In this document: in pieces, positions 35,179 to 44,053 of the stretch | Position numbering within the stretch: position 1 is the stretch's first letter | Layout: each line of letters opens with the position of its first letter | Assembly (NCBI GenBank): GCA_028714075.1 | Contig: JAQTMZ010000003.1 | Coordinates: 236,768-300,767, forward strand | Length of the DNA stretch: 64,000 bases | Source: Gallionella sp. | GTDB taxonomy: Bacteria; Pseudomonadota; Gammaproteobacteria; Burkholderiales; Gallionellaceae | Reading direction: 5' to 3' | Program-made: the position numbers and the translations under genes | The notes under the pieces: model-generated | Told to the model about the DNA's origin: nothing | The model's input: the letters and a program-made list of their open reading frames with translations, nothing else | Database searches by the model: none

Positions 35179-37188
35179 ATGGAAGCAATTGGTATTCTGC
35201 CGTTGGACGTGGTGTGCGGGGTGATTCTGCTCTGGTTGGCGCTCGGATTGCTCGGACTGGTGTTGCGGCGCACACCGCATCTTGTTACCGGCATTATCTT
35301 CCCTCTCGGTGCGCTGGTTGCACTCGCTTTGGCCGGAACGGGCTTGTGGGCTCTCGGTGAAACTCCCGGTGTTGCCGTGTTGCCGCTCGGCCTGCCTGAT
35401 TTGCCTTTGCACCTCCGCCTCGACCCGCTTGCCGCATTTTTCCTGATCCTGCTGGGTGGCGCATCGTTTGGCGTGTCGCTGTTCAGCGCCGGTTATTTTC
35501 GCGCTATGGCTGGCAACACGCTCGGCCTGTTGTGTCTCGAATACCACCTGTTTCTCGCCAGCATGGCTCTGGTGTTGCTGGCCGACGATGCCTATATGTT
35601 CATGGTGGCATGGGAAACCATGGCGCTGTCTTCCTACTTTCTGGTCACCACCGAACACCATGTTCCCGACATCCGCAAGGCGGGTTATCTGTACCTGCTG
35701 GTTGCGCATGTGGGGGCAATCGCCATCTTGCTGAGCTTCGGCGTGATGCAGGGCGGGCATGGCATCGGCGCGTACACTTTTGCGGCACTGCGCGAGGCGC
35801 ATCTGCCGGTGTTCTGGTCGTCGGTAGCGTTTCTGCTGGCGTTGTTCGGCTTCGGCGCGAAAGCCGGTTTGCTGCCGTTGCATGTCTGGTTGCCGGAGGC
35901 GCATCCGGCCGCGCCTTCGCCGGTTTCCGCATTGATGAGCGGCATCATGCTGAAAACGGCGATCTACGGCATCCTGCGCGTCACCTTCGATCTGTTGGGT
36001 GCGCAGCAATGGTGGTGGGGCGTGCTGGCGCTGGCGCTGGGTTTGATGACCGCGATTTTCGGCGTGATGTTCGCCGCCGTGCAGGGCGATATGAAACGGC
36101 TGCTGGCCTATTCTTCCATCGAGAACATCGGGCTGCTGCTGGTGGGCATCGGCCTGGCCATCATCTTCCATGTCTACAGCAAGGACGCGCTGGCGGCCTT
36201 GTCGCTCACCGCGACGCTGTACCACAGCCTGAATCACGCCTTCTTCAAGAGCCTGCTGTTCATCGGCACGGGTTCGATCCTGCATGCGACCGGCGAGCGC
36301 AACATGGGGCGCATGGGCGGGCTGATCCATCATATGCCATGGGCGGCGGCACTGATGCTGGTCGGCGTGCTGTCCATCGCCGGGCTGCCGCCGTTCAATG
36401 GTTTCGTCTCGGAATGGCTGCTGTTGCAGGCGTTCCTGTTGTCTCCCGGTTTGCCGAACAGCTACATCAACATGCTGATCCCGGTGGCGGCGGCAGTGAT
36501 CGCATTGGCCGCCGCGCTGGCCGCCTATGTGATGGTGAAATTCTATGGGATTATTTTTCTCGGCCAACCGCGCGAGAAAGCGCTGGAGCACGCGCACGAT
36601 GCCGGTATCTGGGAACGCATCGGGCTGGGCTGGCTGGCGCTCGGTTGCGTGGTGCTCGGGCTGGCGCCGGTCTTTGTGATACAGCGGCTCGACTTGGTCA
36701 CGCAAATGCTGGTCGGACAGGGCCTGGGCAATGCTGCCGGCGGCTGGCTGTTCCTTACCCCGGTGGATACCGAGCGCGCCAGCTACAGCCCGGTATTTTT
36801 CCTGTTGGCGGTGCTGGGCGTGATGCTGATGACCGCATTGACGGTGCATCGCTTCTATCATGGCCGGCTGCGCCGCGGCCCGGCCTGGGACTGCGGCTTC
36901 CCGGCGCAAACCGCGCGTATGCAGGATACGGCCGAAGGGTTCGGACAACCGATCCGGCGTATCTTCGAACCGTTCTTCAAGATTGAAAGCGAGTTGCCGA
37001 GCGCGTTCGATACGCATCCGCGCTATTACGGCCGCAGCGAGGATCGTTTCTGGTTCGCGCTGTATCTGCCGATCAAAAGCATCACCGAAAAACTGTCGTC
37101 CTGGGCAGCATTGTTGCAGCATGGGCGCATCCACCTGTACCTGAGTTATACCTTCGCCACGCTGGTCGTGTTGCTGATTTTTGTATGA
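35179..37188 (+). CDS. hyfB: Hydrogenase-4-type antiporter-like subunit B (NuoL/M family)
   Basis: A 669-residue membrane protein of the NuoL/NuoM/MrpD family with about 14-16 membrane helices. The core is the proton-channel signature FGFGAKAGLLPLHVWLPEAH and the lysine helix (LAYSSIENIGLLLVGIG). The C-terminal extension ends in a soluble segment and a last helix (YLSYTFATLVVLLIFV), as in HyfB/HycC. It is the first gene of a six-gene operon and overlaps hyfC by four bases. In such complexes it pumps protons coupled to redox chemistry by the peripheral arm. The gene order B-C-E-F-G-I without A, D, H or J is reduced compared with E. coli hyf. Confidence 0.92.
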   Translation: MEAIGILPLDVVCGVILLWLALGLLGLVLRRTPHLVTGIIFPLGALVALALAGTGLWALGETPGVAVLPLGLPDLPLHLRLDPLAAFFLILLGGASFGVSLFSAGYFRAMAGNTLGLLCLEYHLFLASMALVLLADDAYMFMVAWETMALSSYFLVTTEHHVPDIRKAGYLYLLVAHVGAIAILLSFGVMQGGHGIGAYTFAALREAHLPVFWSSVAFLLALFGFGAKAGLLPLHVWLPEAHPAAPSPVSALMSGIMLKTAIYGILRVTFDLLGAQQWWWGVLALALGLMTAIFGVMFAAVQGDMKRLLAYSSIENIGLLLVGIGLAIIFHVYSKDALAALSLTATLYHSLNHAFFKSLLFIGTGSILHATGERNMGRMGGLIHHMPWAAALMLVGVLSIAGLPPFNGFVSEWLLLQAFLLSPGLPNSYINMLIPVAAAVIALAAALAAYVMVKFYGIIFLGQPREKALEHAHDAGIWERIGLGWLALGCVVLGLAPVFVIQRLDLVTQMLVGQGLGNAAGGWLFLTPVDTERASYSPVFFLLAVLGVMLMTALTVHRFYHGRLRRGPAWDCGFPAQTARMQDTAEGFGQPIRRIFEPFFKIESELPSAFDTHPRYYGRSEDRFWFALYLPIKSITEKLSSWAALLQHGRIHLYLSYTFATLVVLLIFV

Positions 37189-38159
37189 TGGCTATGGATC
37201 AAACTCTCGGTATCCTGTTTCAATTCTACCAGTCGCTGCTGGTGGTGCTGCTCGCGCCGCTGCTGACGGGCTGGGTGAGCCAGTGCCGCGCGTGGCTGCA
37301 AAACCGCACCGGCCCCGGCCTGTTGCAACCCTATCGCACGCTGCGCAAACTGTTCCACAAGGATGCGGTCATCGCCCACAACGCTTCGCCGCTGTTTCGC
37401 ATCACGCCCTATATCCTGTTCGGCTGCATGTGGCTGGCGGCGGCGATCATCCCCATTATCGCGGTGGATTTGCCGTTCTCGCCCGCCGCCGATGTGATCG
37501 CGCTGGTCGGCGTGTTTGCGTTGGCGCGGGTGTTCATCGCGCTGGCCGCAATGGATATCGGCACCGCGTTCGGCGCGCTCGGCGCGCGGCGCGAGATGCT
37601 GGTGTCGTTTCTCGCCGAGCCGGCGTTGTTGATGGTGCTGTTCACCGCTTCGCTGATCAGCCAGTCGACGCAGTTGCCGCGCATCGTGGAAGCGCTGGCG
37701 CACCACCAGTTTGTGCTGTATCCCAGCCTCGCCTTTGCCGCATTGGCTTTCGTGATCGTGCTGCTGGCCGAGAATGCGCGTATCCCGGTGGACAACCCCG
37801 GCACGCACTTGGAGCTGACCATGATCCATGAGGCGATGATTCTGGAGTATTCGGCACGCCATCTGGCGCTGATCGAATGGGCGAGCAGCCTCAAATTGTT
37901 TGCCTATATTTCGCTCGGCATTGCGCTGTTCTTTCCGCACGGTATCGCCGAGGTGGGGGCCATGGTTGGAAATTGGGGGGGCGCGTTGCCGCTGGCCATC
38001 ACCGCGTTGCTGGCAAAGCTGGTAATGGCCGGTGCCGGGCTGGCTCTGCTGGAAACGCTGCTCGCCAAGATGCGCATTTTCCGCGCACCGGAGTTCTTGG
38101 GTACCGCATTCCTGCTCGCGGTGTTGGGGTTGTTGATCCATTTCCTGCTGGGTGCCTGA
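37185..38159 (+). CDS. hyfC: Hydrogenase-4-type membrane subunit C (NuoH family)
   Basis: A 324-residue membrane protein of the NuoH/HycD/HyfC family with about eight helices. Conserved loop features are GWVSQCRAWLQNRTGPGLLQ near the N-terminus and, later, the acidic segment LAENARIPVDNPGTHLELTM with the Glu residues that line the quinone/proton channel (EAMILEYS). This subunit links the peripheral Fe-S arm to the antiporter-like subunits. It starts inside the hyfB stop (four-base overlap) and ends one base before hyfE, so the operon is tightly coupled. Confidence 0.93.
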   Translation: MMAMDQTLGILFQFYQSLLVVLLAPLLTGWVSQCRAWLQNRTGPGLLQPYRTLRKLFHKDAVIAHNASPLFRITPYILFGCMWLAAAIIPIIAVDLPFSPAADVIALVGVFALARVFIALAAMDIGTAFGALGARREMLVSFLAEPALLMVLFTASLISQSTQLPRIVEALAHHQFVLYPSLAFAALAFVIVLLAENARIPVDNPGTHLELTMIHEAMILEYSARHLALIEWASSLKLFAYISLGIALFFPHGIAEVGAMVGNWGGALPLAITALLAKLVMAGAGLALLETLLAKMRIFRAPEFLGTAFLLAVLGLLIHFLLGA

Positions 38160-38160
38160 T

Positions 38161-38829
38161 ATGTCCATTCCGTTCACCACGCAATTCATCAACCTGCTCG
38201 CATCTGTTCTGTTGTTGATTGCTTTCGCCATGTTGTCGCAGCGCCGCATTCTGTCGCTGATAAATTTGTTCGCCATGCAGGGGCTGGTGCTGGCGCTCAG
38301 CACCTTCGTGGTGGCGTACTCGACGGCGCAGCATCATTTGTATTATTCCGCCGCGCTGACCCTGCTGCTCAAGGTGCTGGTGCTGCCCTGGCTGCTGCAT
38401 CGCCTGATCCGCAAGCTGAACGTGAGATGGGATGTGGAAACGCTGATCAACATTCCGACCACCATGCTGGTCGGCATCGTACTGGTGATTTTCGCGTTCA
38501 ACTTGGCCGCGCCGATTTCGCAGTTGTCCGAAAGCATTACCCGCGGTTTGATCGGCATCGCGCTGGCCAGCGTGCTGCTGTCGCTGTTGATGATGATTAC
38601 GCGGCGCAAGGCGATTTCGCAGGTGGTCGGTTTTCTGGCGATGGAAAACGGGCTGTTCTTCGCCGCGACCAGCGCCACGCATGGTATGCCGCTGGTGGTG
38701 GAACTGGGTATCGCGCTGGACGTGCTGGTAGCCACCTTCATCTTCGGCATTTTCTTTTTTCAACTTCGCGAAACCTTCGACAGCCTCGATATCACCCACA
38801 TGGAGAAACTCAAAGATGACAACTCCTGA
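38161..38829 (+). CDS. hyfE: Hydrogenase-4-type membrane subunit E (NuoK-like)
   Basis: A 222-residue membrane protein of the HyfE family, the NuoK-like subunit with about six to seven helices (LLIAFAMLSQRRILSLINLF, then GFLAMENGLFFAATSATHGM with the conserved Glu in a membrane helix). It starts at the ATG at 38161, one base after the hyfC stop; an upstream GTG in frame would overlap hyfC. The C-terminus is a short acidic tail (THMEKLKDDNS). Together with hyfC it forms the proximal proton channel of the complex. Confidence 0.9.
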   Translation: MSIPFTTQFINLLASVLLLIAFAMLSQRRILSLINLFAMQGLVLALSTFVVAYSTAQHHLYYSAALTLLLKVLVLPWLLHRLIRKLNVRWDVETLINIPTTMLVGIVLVIFAFNLAAPISQLSESITRGLIGIALASVLLSLLMMITRRKAISQVVGFLAMENGLFFAATSATHGMPLVVELGIALDVLVATFIFGIFFFQLRETFDSLDITHMEKLKDDNS

Positions 38830-38867
38830 AAACCTGCTGCGCGATCCGATGCGGACGGGGGTTGCCG

Positions 38868-40325
38868 ATGATTGACTTGCAGCTCACGGCGCTGCTGCTT
38901 GTCCCGTTGCTGGGCGGTCTGCTGCTGGCTGCCTTCGGCTCGCGCAGCTGGGCGGCAGAACTGAATTCGCTGATGAGTTTCTGCACCTTTGCCGCATCCG
39001 TGGCGCTGACTATCCGCGTGGTTGAAGCCGGACCGCAGGTCGCGTTCAACGAACAGTTTTTCATCGACCAGTTCAACGTGTTTCTGGTGGCGCTCACCGC
39101 TTTTGTGGCGTTTACCACTTCGCTGTTCTCGCGCCCCTACATGCGCATCGAGCAGCACCACGGCAAGTTGACCACTTCCATGCTGCACCTGTATTACAGC
39201 ATGTATCAACTGTTCACCTTCACCATGCTGGTGGCGTTGACCGCCAACAACATGGGCATCATCTGGGTGGCGATGGAAGCGGCCACGCTGACCACGGTGC
39301 TGCTGGTCAGCCTGTACCGCACTCCCGCCAGCCTCGAAGCGGCGTGGAAATATTTCATCCTGTGCGGCGTGGGCATCGCGCTGGCCTTGTTCGGTACCAT
39401 TTTGTTGTATTTTGCCGCCGAGCGCGTGCTCGGGCACGGCGGCACCGCCTTGCTGTGGACGCACTTGAATCAGGTCAAGGGCGATTTGGAGCCGACCGTG
39501 CTCAAGCTGGCGTTCATCTTCCTGCTGGTCGGCTACGGCACCAAGATCGGCCTGGTGCCGCTGCACAGCTGGCTGCCGGATGCCCATGCGGAAGGCCCCA
39601 CGCCGGTTTCTGCGGTGCTCTCCGGCCTGCTGCTGAATGTCGCGTTATGCGCGGTGATGCGCAGCAAGGTGCTGGTGGATGGTTCACTCGGCACACATTT
39701 CGCGGGCAATTTGATGATGGGCTTCGGCCTGTTGTCGGTGGTGGTCGCCGCATTGTTTTTGTCGCGACAAAAGGACATCAAGCGCATGTTCGCCTATTCT
39801 TCCATCGAGCACATGGGGCTGATCACCTTTGCCTTTGGCATGGGCGGCCCGGTGGCCACCTTTGCGGCGCTGCTGCACATGACCGTGCATTCGCTGACCA
39901 AGTCGGCGATCTTCTTTGCGGTCGGGCATGCGGTGCAAAAAGCCGGCACCCAGCAAATGGAAAATATCCGCGGCATGCTGCAAATCAGCCCCACGGTCGG
40001 CTGGGGGATGATGCTCGGCACACTGGCGATTCTGGGCATGCCGCCGTTCGGCGTATTTGCCAGCGAATTCCTGATCATCACCACGGCGATGCACGACTAC
40101 CCGTGGGCCACGCCGATCCTGCTGGCCGCGCTGGGCATCGCGTTCGCCGCCATTTTCGGCAAGGTGCAGCCGATCGTGTTCGGCGAAACCACCGCAAAAC
40201 CCTTGCCGCATTCGCCCGCGCTGATCCCGGTGTTCGCGCACTTGTTGCTGGTGCTGATCCTCGGGTTGTATATGCCGCCCTATCTGGCCAACTGGTATCG
40301 CCAGGCAGCGGTTTTGTTAGGATAA
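38868..40325 (+). CDS. hyfF: Hydrogenase-4-type antiporter-like subunit F (NuoM/N family)
   Basis: A 485-residue antiporter-like membrane protein. Diagnostic segments are LVGYGTKIGLVPLHSWLPDA (channel lysine and loop), KRMFAYSSIEHMGLITFAFG, and LHMTVHSLTKSAIFFAVGHA. It starts at the ATG at 38868-38870; the TTG two codons earlier is less likely. Compared with HyfB it lacks the C-terminal extension, as usual for HyfF. It forms the second proton channel of the membrane arm. The gap to hyfE is 38 bases; hyfG follows by 15 bases. Confidence 0.93.
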   Translation: MIDLQLTALLLVPLLGGLLLAAFGSRSWAAELNSLMSFCTFAASVALTIRVVEAGPQVAFNEQFFIDQFNVFLVALTAFVAFTTSLFSRPYMRIEQHHGKLTTSMLHLYYSMYQLFTFTMLVALTANNMGIIWVAMEAATLTTVLLVSLYRTPASLEAAWKYFILCGVGIALALFGTILLYFAAERVLGHGGTALLWTHLNQVKGDLEPTVLKLAFIFLLVGYGTKIGLVPLHSWLPDAHAEGPTPVSAVLSGLLLNVALCAVMRSKVLVDGSLGTHFAGNLMMGFGLLSVVVAALFLSRQKDIKRMFAYSSIEHMGLITFAFGMGGPVATFAALLHMTVHSLTKSAIFFAVGHAVQKAGTQQMENIRGMLQISPTVGWGMMLGTLAILGMPPFGVFASEFLIITTAMHDYPWATPILLAALGIAFAAIFGKVQPIVFGETTAKPLPHSPALIPVFAHLLLVLILGLYMPPYLANWYRQAAVLLG

Positions 40326-40340
40326 AACAGAGACACACTT

Positions 40341-41960
40341 ATGCCAATCACCCACCCCAATTTGCGTTTGACCCGGCTGGACGGCGCGATTCCAGTCTGG
40401 CTGGGCGAGATCAATCCGGATGACTTGCCGTCAATTTGCCAGAACGTGCAGGATGGCGGCGGGCGCCTGGTGGCCTTGTGGGGCAGCGATGCGCGCGAGC
40501 TGGCGGGTAAGAGTTTTGCGCTGCATGTCGCGCTGGTCAATGAGGCGGGCCTGATTTGTTTGAGCCTGGCACTGGATGCGGTGCAGCCGGTCTATCCGGA
40601 CATCAGCCGGATTTTCCCGGCGGCGAGCCGGATGCAGCGCGCGGCGTATGACCTGCTCGGTATTTACGCGCATGAAGGTCACGATCACCGCAAATGGGTA
40701 CGTCATGCGGCTTGGCATGGCGGCAGCTTCCCGCTGCGCAAGGATTTTGATGCCGCACAGAGCCGTAGCCCTCTCTCTAACTCTCTCCCGCTAGCGGGAG
40801 AAAGGACAAACGAGAAAGGCAATCTTGAATTTTCGGATGAACCGGACGCTTATCCGTTCGTGCAGGTGGAAGGGCAGGGGGTGCATGAAATTCCGGTGGG
40901 TCCGGTACATGCCGGCACCATCGAGCCGGGGCACTTCCGCTTTTCCGTGGTCGGCGAAAAAGTGCTGCGCCTGGAAGAGCGTTTTGGCTACACGCACAAG
41001 GGCATCGAAAAACGCTTCGAGAGCCTGACGTTGCAACAGGGCGTGAAGCTGGCGGGGCGGGTGAGCGGCGACAGCACCGTCGCCTATGCGTGGGCCTATG
41101 CGATGGCAGCGGAAAGCATCGCCGCCGTGACTCCGCCGGATCGTGCATTGTGGCTGCGCGCGCTGTTTCTGGAGCGCGAACGCATCGCCAATCATCTGGG
41201 CGATCTCGGCTATCTGGGCAACGACGTCGCGCTGTCGTTCGGCTTTGCGCAGTTCTGGATTTTGAAGGAGCAAGTGCTGCGCAACAATGCCGCGCTGTTC
41301 GGGCATCGTTACCTGATGGATAAAATTATTCCGGGCGGCGTGGCGGTAGATTTGGCGGAACCGGGCATGCAAACACTGCGCGACGAATGCGCCATGCTGG
41401 AACACGAAGCGCGCCTGTTGCGCGGCATCTACGAAGAACATGCCGGGGTGCAGGATCGCTTCATCGGCGCCGGGCGTGTCGAGCCGAAGCTGGCCGCACA
41501 GCTCGGATTATGCGGTTTGGCCGGGCGCGCCAGCGCGCAGGCCTGGGATGCGCGCGTGCAGTTTCCCTGCGCGCCTTACGACAGGCTGGACGTGCAGATG
41601 GCGACGTACCGCAACGGCGATGTTGCGGCGCGCGTCATCGTGCGCTTCGACGAGCTGTTCGAATCGTTGCGCTTGCAGCGCGAGATTCTGGCTAACCTGA
41701 TGCAGGGCGCCGAACTGGCGAGGCCGATCGGGAAGCTGCCCGGCAACGGCTTCGGTATAGGCATGGTGGAGGGCTGGCGCGGCGAGGTGCTGGTGGCGAT
41801 CCACACCGATGCGCAAGGCAACCTCACGCGCGTCCATCCGCACGATCCGTCGTGGCAGAATTGGCCGGTGCTGGAACATGCTGTGCTGGGCAATATCGTG
41901 CCAGATTTTCCGCTCATCAACAAATCGTTTAACCTGAGTTATTCAGGGCAAGACTTGTAG
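40341..41960 (+). CDS. hyfG: Hydrogenase-4-like large subunit (NuoC-NuoD fusion) lacking Ni-Fe ligands
   Basis: A 539-residue fusion: residues 1-125 resemble NuoC (30 kDa), residues about 165-539 NuoD/hydrogenase large subunit (GPVHAGTIEPGHFRF, FGYTHKGIEKRFE). The two CxxC motifs of [NiFe] hydrogenases are gone: the L1 site reads LAGRVSGDSTVAYA instead of RVCGICG, and the L2 DPCxxC site is replaced by NKSFNLSYSGQDL. So it cannot bind the Ni-Fe centre and belongs to hydrogenase-related (Ehr) complexes. Residues about 141-160 (SPLSNSLPLAGERTNEKG) are encoded by a palindromic repeat inserted in frame in the linker. Substrate of the complex is unknown. Confidence 0.9.
   Translation: MPITHPNLRLTRLDGAIPVWLGEINPDDLPSICQNVQDGGGRLVALWGSDARELAGKSFALHVALVNEAGLICLSLALDAVQPVYPDISRIFPAASRMQRAAYDLLGIYAHEGHDHRKWVRHAAWHGGSFPLRKDFDAAQSRSPLSNSLPLAGERTNEKGNLEFSDEPDAYPFVQVEGQGVHEIPVGPVHAGTIEPGHFRFSVVGEKVLRLEERFGYTHKGIEKRFESLTLQQGVKLAGRVSGDSTVAYAWAYAMAAESIAAVTPPDRALWLRALFLERERIANHLGDLGYLGNDVALSFGFAQFWILKEQVLRNNAALFGHRYLMDKIIPGGVAVDLAEPGMQTLRDECAMLEHEARLLRGIYEEHAGVQDRFIGAGRVEPKLAAQLGLCGLAGRASAQAWDARVQFPCAPYDRLDVQMATYRNGDVAARVIVRFDELFESLRLQREILANLMQGAELARPIGKLPGNGFGIGMVEGWRGEVLVAIHTDAQGNLTRVHPHDPSWQNWPVLEHAVLGNIVPDFPLINKSFNLSYSGQDL
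40784..40801. repeat. REP-like palindrome inserted in frame in hyfG
   Basis: An 18-base perfect palindrome (TCTCCCGCTAGCGGGAGA) in a wider stretch CCCTCTCTCTAACTC... starting near 40770. It matches the palindrome at 663-686 in core sequence. It sits in the linker between the NuoC-like and NuoD-like halves of hyfG and adds about 20 residues without breaking the frame. Confidence 0.8.
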
Positions 41961-41969
41961 GAATTCCAA

Positions 41970-42566
41970 ATGTATCAGCTCATCAAACAGATCATCCAGA
42001 CGGGCATCAAGACCGAAGCTGCACCGCAGCCGGATGAAACGATGCGCGTCGAACCGCAGCGGCTCCAGCAGGAAATTCTGCGCGTGTTCGGTAACGCGCT
42101 GAATATCCGCCATGTGGATGCCGGATCATGCAATGCCTGCGAATTGGAGATCCACGCGGTCAACAACGCCTACTACAACATCGAGGGCCTCGGCATCAAG
42201 TTCGTCGCCAGCCCGCGCCACGCCGATCTGTTGCTGGTCACCGGTCCTGTGTCGCGCCATATGGAAACAGCGCTCAAGCGCACCTACGACGCCACGCCGG
42301 AACCCAAGCTGGTGGTGGCGATCGGCGATTGTGCCTGCGATGGCGGGATATTTTCTTCAAATGGTGCCTGCGGCACGGGCGAGAGCTACGCCAGTTGCGG
42401 ACGCGTCGCCAACGTGATTCCGGTGGATGTGGCGGTGAGCGGCTGCCCGCCGACGCCGACGGCGATACTGCAAGGCATACTCACCGCGATCAGCGCGCAG
42501 AAAAAGGGGGCAAGCGCATCCCCTGATTTCTTAAAAAGCAGTTGTCCGCAGATTGCACAAGATTAA
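41970..42566 (+). CDS. hyfI: Hydrogenase-4-like small Fe-S subunit (NuoB family)
   Basis: A 198-residue NuoB/hydrogenase-small-subunit-like protein binding the proximal [4Fe-4S] cluster: cysteines in DAGSCNACELEI, AIGDCACDGG and VSGCPPTPTA are all kept. So electron transfer is probably retained although the Ni-Fe centre is lost in HyfG. The start at 41970 is nine bases after hyfG. The last residues (KSSCPQIAQD) are encoded by the left arm of a palindromic repeat, so the tail is an addition. No HyfH/NuoI-like ferredoxin subunit or formate dehydrogenase follows; the electron donor or acceptor is unknown. Confidence 0.9.
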   Translation: MYQLIKQIIQTGIKTEAAPQPDETMRVEPQRLQQEILRVFGNALNIRHVDAGSCNACELEIHAVNNAYYNIEGLGIKFVASPRHADLLLVTGPVSRHMETALKRTYDATPEPKLVVAIGDCACDGGIFSSNGACGTGESYASCGRVANVIPVDVAVSGCPPTPTAILQGILTAISAQKKGASASPDFLKSSCPQIAQD

Positions 42567-42664
42567 ACAAATGGGTGTCGAGACGATCCGGATAACTATT
42601 TGAGCGATGCATCAAGCATCGGCAACGGCTTCAAAATCTGTGTGAATCTGCGTAATCTGTGGAT
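42544..42664. repeat. Inverted-repeat element, family CTGCGTAATCTG (copy 1)
   Basis: Arms GTCCGCAGATTGCACAAGAT (42544-42563) and AATCTGCGTAATCTGTGGAT (42645-42664) are imperfect inverted repeats about 80 bases apart. The left arm overlaps the end of hyfI. The same arm sequence occurs at 53544-53604. It lies between hyfI and the convergent ctaA and may form a bidirectional hairpin. Confidence 0.72.
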
Positions 42665-42683
42665 CGGGTTTTGGTTTTGAGGT

Positions 42684-43754
42684 TTATCGGGTGAGCCGAA
42701 TCTTGTAATTCAGCATCGCCAGCAACAGCACCAGAAGCGCCGCACCGCCATTGTGGATCACCGCCAGTGCCAGGGGGAAATTCAGGAAGACGGTCAAAAA
42801 ACCGGTCGCGAATTGCAGCGCGATTCCGGCCAGCAGCCAGCGCGCGGTTTTTTGCAATCCGCCGACCTTGAGAGATTTGAGCGCCACCCAAGCAACCAGC
42901 GCGACCACGGCAAAGGCGACGAGGCGGTGCGTCCAGTGGATCGCGGTCAATGCCGGGAAAGCCAGAAACTCGCCGCTGGCGGTCTTGCCCAGATCGCGCC
43001 ATAACGTGAAGCCGTTGGCGAAATCCATTTGCGGCAACAGCGTTCCCTGGCACAGCGGGAAATCCGTGCAGGCCAGCGTCGCGTAATTGGTGCTGACCCA
43101 GCCGCCGAGCGCGATCTGGATGGTCAGCAGCAAGGCCGCCAGCACTGCCGGCAAACGCAGCATCGCGGCGGTTTGCGACACCGGCGGGTGGTCGCTTTGG
43201 CGCGCGCCGAACCAGGCTAAAAGCGCCAGCAATGTCATGCCCAACAGCAGATGAATGGTCACGATGATCGGCTGCAATTTCATCGTGACCGTCCATGCGC
43301 CGAAAGCCCCTTGCAGGCAGACGAACGCAAACAGCAGCGTTGGAAATAGCGGCGAGAATTTCGCATCCATGCGTTTAGATTTCAGCCATTTGCGCCAGGA
43401 GATTAGCGTCAGCGCGACGATCAGCACACCGATGCCCATCGCCAGGTAGCGGTGGATCATTTCGATCCAGGCTTTCATGACCGTCACCGGGCCGGTCGGC
43501 ATCGCAGTTTCGGCGGCGCGGATGTCGGCATGTGCCTGCAACGGGTTGGCCTGTCCATAGCAGCCGGGCCAGTCCGGGCAACCGAGACCGGAATCGGTCA
43601 GCCGCGTGAAGGCGCCGAACATGATCAAGTCGAAGGTCAGGAACAGCGTGACCCATATCAGCTTGCGGTATTTGTCGGCATCGCCCGATACCCAGACGGT
43701 CGCCAGCGGTAACAACGCCACCAGCATGCCCATCACGGCGAGCTGGATCAGCAT
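42684..43754 (-). CDS. ctaA: Heme A synthase
   Basis: A 356-residue inner-membrane COX15/CtaA-type enzyme that oxidises heme O to heme A for cytochrome aa3-type oxidases. About eight membrane helices are visible. The four membrane heme-ligand histidines are in MIHRYLAMGIG, IHLLLGMT, IHWTHRLVAF and VIHNGG, and the N-terminal loop carries RLTDSGLGCPDWPGC. It is convergent with the hyf operon across a palindromic element. No ctaB is adjacent in the window. The ATG at 43754 gives a normal length. Confidence 0.93.
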   Translation of the reverse strand: MLIQLAVMGMLVALLPLATVWVSGDADKYRKLIWVTLFLTFDLIMFGAFTRLTDSGLGCPDWPGCYGQANPLQAHADIRAAETAMPTGPVTVMKAWIEMIHRYLAMGIGVLIVALTLISWRKWLKSKRMDAKFSPLFPTLLFAFVCLQGAFGAWTVTMKLQPIIVTIHLLLGMTLLALLAWFGARQSDHPPVSQTAAMLRLPAVLAALLLTIQIALGGWVSTNYATLACTDFPLCQGTLLPQMDFANGFTLWRDLGKTASGEFLAFPALTAIHWTHRLVAFAVVALVAWVALKSLKVGGLQKTARWLLAGIALQFATGFLTVFLNFPLALAVIHNGGAALLVLLLAMLNYKIRLTR

Positions 43755-43868
43755 GGTGTGCGCGCCGCATGCTGTACGGACAGTTTGTTATTCATGAAAG
43801 TCATTGTGTTTTGCTCAATCAACAAACGTTTAACCAACGGGTTTGTAATTATCCTAGAAAAATCAGTT

Positions 43869-43995
43869 GTCCACGAAAGGCACGAAAAACGCGAAAAATT
43901 CAAAGAACTCTGTGCTATGAATTGATACCCAATAGGTGGGTCGCCGAGCCAATGTAACTTGTTTTTATTTCGTGCCTTTCGTGTTTTTCGTGGAC
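43869..43995. repeat. MITE-like element with CACGAAA terminal inverted repeats (copy 2)
   Basis: Arms GTCCACGAAAGGCACGAAAA (43869-43888) and TTTCGTGCCTTTCGTGTTTT then TCGTGGAC (43968-43995) bracket about 70 non-coding bases. The arms match the element at 4652-4771. It fills most of the 299-base gap between ctaA and rsmB; the rest shows no ORF or clear promoter. Confidence 0.78.
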
Positions 43996-44053
43996 TATTT
44001 TTAGAATTATTGTATTTCCCAATTGATAGTGAAACATTGCAGGGGCGCGTAAA

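Noticed and set aside
35128..37134. 668-residue minus-strand open frame opposite hyfB
   Set aside because: Composition is Gln/Arg/His-rich without a domain, and the plus strand encodes a complete membrane protein in an operon.
40341..41960. Calling hyfG an active [NiFe] hydrogenase large subunit
   Set aside because: All four cysteine ligands are substituted; only the fold is conserved.
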